Below, piece after piece: positions 57,429 to 64,000 of a DNA stretch of 64,000 bases; positions within the stretch are counted from its first letter, which is position 1; each line of letters begins with the position of its first letter. A program made the position numbers and the translations under genes. The DNA comes from Boswellia sacra. Lineage: Eukaryota > Streptophyta > Magnoliopsida > Sapindales > Burseraceae. The notes beneath the pieces are model-generated. The model had not been told where the DNA came from and ran no database searches. It saw only the letters and a program-made list of their open reading frames with translations. The DNA lies in NCBI GenBank assembly GCA_013180625.2, contig SNVD02001362.1, positions 930,001-994,000 on the forward strand, in the 5' to 3' direction.

Positions 57429-58867
57429 AGATTAGAGAGTACGAGGATCGTTTGTTATTTATTTATAATATTTCCATTTTTCAAAACTGATTTATGCTTT
57501 TCAATTTCCAAAGAGAAAAAAAAAAAGTATTATTTCCTTTCTCCAAGATTGATTTATGTTTTTCTTTTCCGAAACAAAAAACTGATAAAAGACCTTTCTC
57601 TTTTTAAGAAAAATATTATTAATACAAATTAATACAAATTTTCAGTTTTAATTTACAAAATATTTGTCACTTTTATTTTATAAGTCATAATGTTTCATAC
57701 TATTCCAAATAATACTAAAAATAGTAACATTATTGGATAACAATAATATATACTTAAGATTTCGTAAAAAAATTACGGGTTCAAAAAAAGAATTAAAATC
57801 AAAATTATAACTATTTTTGTTATGTAAATGAATAAAGTAAGAGTGGTGCTATTTTTATAAAATATTTTATCCAAACTCAAACAAACTTATATGATATTAT
57901 AAAAAAATTATCATAATATTTATATTAATTAATATAATTAAAATTTAAAATTTACTTATTTCAAATAAATTATAACATATTAATTTATATAAATAAATTT
58001 ATATAATAACTTGTAAGATTAATATTTCTGACAAAAAAGAAAAGTGATAACAGATTAAAACTGTTTGACAGCAGTTCCATTAGATAACACTTACGTCGTA
58101 AGTTGGTTGAGATTTCAATTTCCAATTAGACATTTAATTAGAACGATCATCACCCTCATTATTTTCAATAAAATAAAAATAAAAATTTTGTGTTTATTAG
58201 GCGACATTTATGTACGATAGTCATTATTCCAAGGATGGACATTGACACGTTGCTTTCAGTTTTGAAGGAAAAATACATGTCAACTAGTCACAACTCATGT
58301 AGACCGAAAAAGCTAAATAAGAAGTTTCTGTTAATTCGGAAAGTAAAACAAACGAATAAGAATAATATATTCCTGCTTTAACACTTAAATTTTCAATTAT
58401 TCCGGACTCCGGAGACCTTGTCAATACTAAAAACATAGCATTGAGAGCAATTAACACACCTTTACTTGGAAAATGCCTCAGAACTTCTAATCCAATAAGA
58501 AAAGATACCAGTGAGAGGGGGATGAACAAAATGGAAGTAAACATGATAACAGTAAATGCAAAAAGGGCAAAGGCATGGCATTAATTTTCTATCCCCTGAG
58601 GCGCACGGACAATGTCGACATAATTGCCAAAATACGAACAAAGAAAGAAAAAGACAAATCAGTTGTCTTTAAAGGGCATATTATTTGCTACTAAAAGTTA
58701 TCATGAACCAGTTATCGAAATGATAAGACAAGACATGAATTTTCTTTTCTTTGAGTAAAAATCAGTAACTCAACCAGTTATTGAAATAATAAGACAAGTC
58801 AAGACATGAATTTTATTTTCTTTGTGTAAAAATCAATAACTCACACTCCCATTCCATGATGAACCAC
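57429..58867. other. AT-rich intergenic DNA
   Basis: No gene or repeat family is recognised. It contains the DRB promoter on one side and the 3' UTR of the methionine synthase gene on the other. Confidence 0.5.
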
Positions 58868-61800
58868 TCACTTGGCGCTGGCAAGTTGGGTGCGGAGGAG
58901 CTTGGCAGCGGCAACCATGTTTTTCAGAGCTGGCTTCACCTCAGAGTATTTACGCGTCTTGAGACCGCAGTCAGGGTTGACCCACAAGATGTTGGCCTCA
59001 AGCACCGCAAGCATCTTGTTGATTCTGTCAGCAATCTCTTCTGTTGATGGCACTCTGGGAGAGTGGATGTCATAAACACCAGGGCCAATTCCAGCACCAT
59101 ACTTCACTCCCTCGCGGAAGACTGACAAGAGCTTCTCGTCAGAGCGAGAGTTCTCAATGGTAATCACATCAGCATCCATGTCAATGATCGAGTGGATGAT
59201 GTCATTGAAGTTGGAGTAGCACATGTGGGTGTGGATCTGCCAGTTGGAAAAAGGGGTCAGATAAATAATCAACTACCATATTTGAGATGTCAAATTGGCA
59301 GTGAAGAGGAAATCAACCTGAGTAGTGTCCTGGACACCACAGTTGGTGATCCTGAAGGAGTGGACAGCCCATTCTAAGTAAAAAGCATGCTCAGACTTCC
59401 TAAGAGGCAGCCCTTCTCTCAAGGCAGCCTCATCAATTTGGACAACATTGATGCCTGCCTTCTCAAGATCCTCAACCTCATCCTTGATAGCCAAAGCAAT
59501 CTGATAGCAGGTTTCAAATCTGGAATATTGACCAAAAAAAAAAATTTTAATTCAACAAATATTGCCATTTGAAAAGATTAGCAAACAAATGAACTCTTTT
59601 CCTTTGCATCTCTATTTCTTCTACTGCTTTTCATTTTCTGTACCTGGGCTGGTCATTTCGGACGAAGGACCAGTTGAGAATGGTTACTGGGCCAGTAAGC
59701 ATTCCCTTCATTGGGCGAGCAGTCATGCTTTGAGCCAAGGAGGACCAGAACACGGTCATAGCCTTGGGACGACTTACATCACCATAGATGATGGGTGGCT
59801 TAACACAGCGAGATCCATAGGATTGCACCCACCCATTGGCAGTGAAAGCGAAACCTGACAATTGCTCTCCAAAGTACTCAACCATATCGTTTCTCTACCC
59901 AAAAAAAAAAAAAAAAAAACAAGTGCATCCTCTGTAAGCAAAAAATGCGGGGAACAAATGAAAGACCGAACTAGTAATTCAAAACCAAGGAGACAACTAC
60001 TGCTGTTCCTCCAAATTATAGAGGAAACTTACCTCTGGTTCACCATGAACCAAGACATCGATGTCAAGCTCTTCCTGGATTTTAACAACTTTTCCGATTT
60101 CCTCCTTGATGGCATTAACATATTCCTCCTCAGAGATCCTAAAAAGAATAATAGCATGATCAGGAGACCAGTTCATAGAATGCTCAGTATAATTCCACAA
60201 AAGGCATAAAATGAAGAACATTTGCATATTTACTCACTTCTTGGCCTTGTATTCACGACGGACTCTCCTAAGTTCAATGGTTTGTGGGAAGGACCCAATG
60301 GTAGTGGTTGGGAGGATTGGAAGATTGAGCTTCTTCTGTTGAGCATCCAGTCTAGCACTAACATTTGTAGCACGTCGGTGGTCTGAACCTCTCAAAGCAG
60401 CGGCCTAAGAAAGCAAGAGGTTGAAATGATTCTCAGCAAGATGCTAAGCAGTCACTTCAAAAGCATAAAATGGGGAAGACAAATCAAGCACTTACAGCCT
60501 TTTGAACTGCCCCATTGGTAACCCTTGGGGAGGACTTTCTTGAAGCCTGAGCTGCAGCATTGGCGGAGAAGAATTCCTGAAAATAACACCACAAAAAGTG
60601 AGTAATGTTAGTCTCATTCAAATCATCTTCGGAAAGATGAAACATTCACAAGAAAGAAAGTGGATGAAGTTATAACATGTAGACTCATGCTAAGAAGCAC
60701 ACTCAGTATCATAAGCCTTGCTCAGAAGTGCCAAAAATTTGACATAAGATGGCCTGTTTAGGAAAATATATTCAGAACTCTAAACATATATAAAGTGGCC
60801 TAACCAGATAGTCATCCCAAGAACCAACTTTACATACCAAGCTCAATTTCACTTCAAGTCCAATATATATTGCTCAGATTTTTTATTTTTATCCACCCAA
60901 GATGTATATTGCTCAGGTAACTATTTCTACCTATCTGCTGAACATTGGTTATTTTTCATTTTGTCAGTTATAAAATTTCCAAGAGAATTATACCTCATTC
61001 TTTTCTCCAACCAAAGCCAAGAGAATTATACCTCATTCTTTTCTCCAACCAAAGCCTTGGCCAATGCATTAACTTCAACAACTTTCTGGGCAGCAAATGC
61101 AAGCCAAGACTTGATTTCCTTATCCAGCTTAGGCTCATTGACTAGATCAACTGCAGTGTGGAGAAGTGAGCAGGAGGTGGAGACCACAAGCTTGTCTGCA
61201 TACAAATAACAAGAATTATACGTCAATTCATATGGTAAAATAAAAAAAATAAATATAAAAAAGGAACTCATCACCATGTAAAAGAATATGCAAGCAGAAA
61301 ATGAATACCTTTGCCAACAATGCCCTCAAGTTCCTGCAGGGTAGAGAGGGAAGCAGCAAGATCATTGGCCCAAATATTCCTTCCATCAACCACTCCCGCA
61401 AAGAGGTATTTGCCCTGAGGGAATCCACGCTTGATCAGGTCAAGGGTCTTAGTTCCACGAACCAAATCAAAACCGTGGGCAGTAACACCCTTCAAAGAAG
61501 TGAGGGTCGTAAATGCCTCAGTAGGGATATCAGCAAAGTAAGTCTCAATAAGGACATTCAAGCCAGATAAAGTTGATTCTAGTTCAGAGTAGGCCTCAGT
61601 AAAAGCGTGCAACTCGTGAGAGTCAAGATCCATCACGAGCGTGGGCTCATCAAACTGAATCCAGGAAGCACCAGCAGCTTTAAGCTCAGAAACAACTTCC
61701 CTGTTGAAGATTTTGTAGTTACCATGAATATTAGACAAGTCATATGGGTATTCACATAATATAAAATAAATGCAGATTAAAATACTATAATAGGTTATGA

Positions 61801-62668
61801 TTGCATACTTGTAGATTGGAAGGATTCTGGGAAGAAGGGAAAGAAGAGAGAAGGTCTTCTCAACACCTTTGGCAGGTTTAGAGAGCAACAAGTAAGACAC
61901 AGGGCCGACAAGGACTGGAACAGTTTCTATCCCAAGCTGCGGTTCAGACAAGCGACAGAGATTTAGTAACCAACAAGATTACAGATTATTAGAAAATTAA
62001 AATTGCAAGTTAGATCAAAATTCTCCAATTTACAACTTAAGAAGCCCCTTGGCTGTTAACTCTAAACAGATAAACAGAATAAATAAATTAACTCTGGAGT
62101 AATAAAAATGGACACTAACCGCCTTAGCCTCCTTGTATTCAGTCACTGCCTTGTGAGAAGCATAAGAGAACTTCATAGTGGGTCCCAGTTCAGGAACAAT
62201 GTAATGGCTGCACCATACCAGATCACGAAAACACATTTCAGCATCAGAGAAAGAACAACTAAACCAACGAAAGAGATTCAATCCCACTTGGCAATTCCAA
62301 GCTGCAGCCACCACTTACTAGTTTGTGTCAAACCACTTGGTCATTTCCATGGCGGGCACGGCAGCATTTCCTCTGGCCATGGAGAAGTAACAATCGAATC
62401 CAATCTCACCACCATTCCAGTTGTACCTCTGGGGAACAGCGCCGAGCATTGCTGTGGTGTCGAGCACGAGATCGTAGAAGGAGAAAGTGTTGCTGGGAAT
62501 GTACTTGATCCCAGCCCCAGCCATCTGCTTCCAGATGGATGATCTGAGATCAGCAGCCACCTTCTGCAAATCCTCGGCGCTAGCCTTGCCATCCCAGAAA
62601 GATTCTAAAGCGAACTTCAGTTCCCTTTTCGGTCCCATTCGGGAATATCCTACGATATGAGAAGCCAT
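58868..62668 (-). CDS. METE: Cobalamin-independent methionine synthase
   Basis: Minus-strand exons: 62,668-62,319, 62,207-62,120, 61,936-61,809, 61,700-61,309, 61,195-61,032, 60,576-60,496, 60,404-60,238, 60,138-60,033, 59,894-59,644, 59,519-59,318 and 59,236-58,868; total 2,298 nt for 765 residues, the usual plant length. The enzyme transfers the methyl group of 5-methyltetrahydrofolate (polyglutamate) to homocysteine to make methionine, feeding the S-adenosylmethionine cycle; without a transit peptide it is expected to be cytosolic. The C-terminal catalytic barrel has [17 protein letters not shown]-like [15 protein letters not shown], and zinc ligands in [21 protein letters not shown] and NPDCGLKTR. 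An AG acceptor 4 bases before the ATG shows a leader intron. A divergent GYSRMG replaces the usual GYPRMG near residue 10. Confidence 0.96.
60981..61056 (-). repeat. Perfect 38-bp tandem duplication spanning a methionine synthase splice donor
   Basis: 60,981-61,018 and 61,019-61,056 are identical. Each copy holds the exon 5 end (GAGAAAAGAATGAG on the minus strand) and the GTATAATTC donor. The annotated frame uses the exon-proximal donor at 61,031; the second donor lies 38 bp further on, and using it would shift the frame. Confidence 0.9.
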
Positions 62669-63040
62669 TTTCCTAAGATCACATCAACACCAATAAAAAT
62701 TAGTTCTTTTTATCCAAATATGTCAAAAAATCACCTTAAAAAATACTTGGAGCAAGCAAATAGTAGATTTGATTCGATTCAAGTTAGATTTAAACGAAAC
62801 TGAATCATTTTTTAATGGCTCCAGCACTCTTAAGACAGGGAGAGGGAATCACTAACCAATAAAATGAGTACGGTGAAGACAACAAAGAGGTTAATGAGTA
62901 ACGCAATAAAAGTACGGCGGTGCATAAAGTTGGAAGAACCGGAGACAAATGAGTATTGATCCGGTGACGGCGATACAGAGAGCGAGGAGAACAGAGCGGC
63001 ACGTGTTGAGGAATGTGGTCCCGTGTTTATTTATAGGCAA
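62669..63040 (-). promoter_or_regulatory. METE: Methionine synthase leader, leader intron and TATA box
   Basis: TATAAATAAA on the minus strand lies at about 63,029-63,038, placing the transcript start near 63,000. The leader exon is pyrimidine-rich and a GATCTTAG acceptor precedes the ATG by four bases, so an intron separates them. The donor is probably near 62,860 (TTG|GTTAGT), but this is less certain. Confidence 0.55.
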
Positions 63041-64000
63041 ATAGAGTCGGTGGGACAAGTTGGTGGAGCAAGGTGGGGCCAAAAATTGTTTAAAACACGG
63101 GACGACAGACGGTATCAGATTGCCAGTTTCCATTTTCTTTTTTTTTTTTTTTCTTTTCATCGTTTTATTTTTCATGTGATTTTGATTTTCACTGGACTTG
63201 AGGTTGTAAGTGCACACGGGTTTTTGTGGCGCGTGAATCAAGGTTGTGGGTTACTTGCTAGACTGCCGGTTGCTGCCGTGTCTGTGCGCCTAAGCAAAGC
63301 TGTGAGAAAAAGTTTTATGTAGCCATTCTTTTACTAATTTGACCTTTGAGATAATTATATCATGCGCATTATCTTGCATATTAAATCATTTGTTTTAACA
63401 AATTCTAATAACAATTGCATGTTTCAATTGTATTTTTATGCAATAAGCATTGGTTAATTAATTTAGAATATATTATAAAGTTTCTTTTTAAAATTATTAG
63501 TATCTTTTATGTGAGTTATTAATTTTTTTAAATGTAACAGTATGTGTACTTTTAAAAGGGGTTTTTAGAGTAATTTTGGAGATTCATATAACCCTAACCA
63601 TTAGACTATGATACTCTTTCCCAAAACAATTATTTTTATTTTTGTAAAATAATTGGAATTGCTCAAGCCTATAAATCTCAAAGACCCAAGAAATTAACAA
63701 TCATATGATTTTTCTTAAAATATTTAACAATATGCTATTATCGTGTCTTTAAGAATTACAATGAAGCATCATTGGTTGTTTAAGGTATAATGAGATTGAA
63801 TGTTATATATGTATTTTGATAAATGATATAATAAAGAAAAAAATATGAACATGAAACTATCTATATCCATAAGATAAGGTTTATTTTTCAGTTTAAAGAA
63901 GACATTTTGTTAGTTATCATGATTATATGATTGAGTAATAGTCTAAAATTTAGATTTACGCAGAACAAGTAAAATAATTTTAAAAGAATATTTTATATAT
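63041..64000. other. Right-edge intergenic DNA
   Basis: A T-run lies at about 63,136-63,152. The region then becomes AT-rich, with no gene or repeat that I can support. Confidence 0.5.

Noticed and set aside
58284..58544. 86-codon minus-strand hydrophobic frame downstream of methionine synthase
   Set aside because: It has no recognisable domain, is AT-rich and lies in the 3' intergenic space, so it is probably a chance frame.

Overview
The window is nuclear DNA from a dicot plant. It has AT-rich intergenic DNA, short GT-AG introns, plant-only gene families (DMP/DUF679, plant-type DRB, 765-residue plant methionine synthase) and plant transposons of the CACTA, Mutator, hAT, Copia and LINE groups. 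The proteins would fit a woody eudicot such as Citrus, but this is a low-confidence guess. No rRNA or tRNA gene, CRISPR array or organellar segment is visible.

Layout. (1) 1-6,597: a DMP membrane-protein gene on the minus strand (1,050-1,781), a Mutator-type MITE (2,170-2,984) and an hAT-type element with a perfect 8-bp target duplication (4,196-4,985). (2) 6,598-30,498: one 23.9-kb CACTA element flanked by AAT on both sides. It carries a broken Transposase_24-type gene at 27.3-28.8 kb and has been a landing site for other elements. A Copia retrotransposon (6,935-19,094) sits in it; that Copia is itself split by a 5'-truncated LINE (10,893-11,893) and, inside its 5' LTR, by a 6-kb Mutator-like element (12,966-18,977). 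The Mutator-like element holds a transposase C-terminus, a decayed Ulp1-type protease gene, two exons captured from a penta-EF-hand gene, and an array of two alternating palindromes. (3) 30,499-38,255: a Mutator-like element with a perfect 9-bp duplication (30,930-32,117) and a full-length but decayed Copia element with a perfect 5-bp duplication (32,193-37,699), itself carrying an hAT element. (4) 38,256-43,400: a second DMP copy whose start region is frameshifted, with flanks matching those of the first copy, and two MITEs of one family.

(5) 43.7-64 kb is gene-dense and typical of host DNA. A 12-exon NOM1/Sgd1-like MIF4G-MA3 gene (plus strand) keeps its frame across every splice junction but has two nonsense codons in exon 2. 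Convergent to it is an 8-exon gene for a protein with three double-stranded-RNA-binding domains (minus strand). An 11-exon cobalamin-independent methionine synthase (minus strand) follows.

The two DMP copies, their shared promoter and distal flanks, and a third flank fragment near 43 kb show that the left two thirds was a local tandem duplication later pushed apart by about 31 kb of nested transposons. The right third is conserved housekeeping and RNA-metabolism genes, with small MITE and SINE insertions confined to introns and intergenic DNA.
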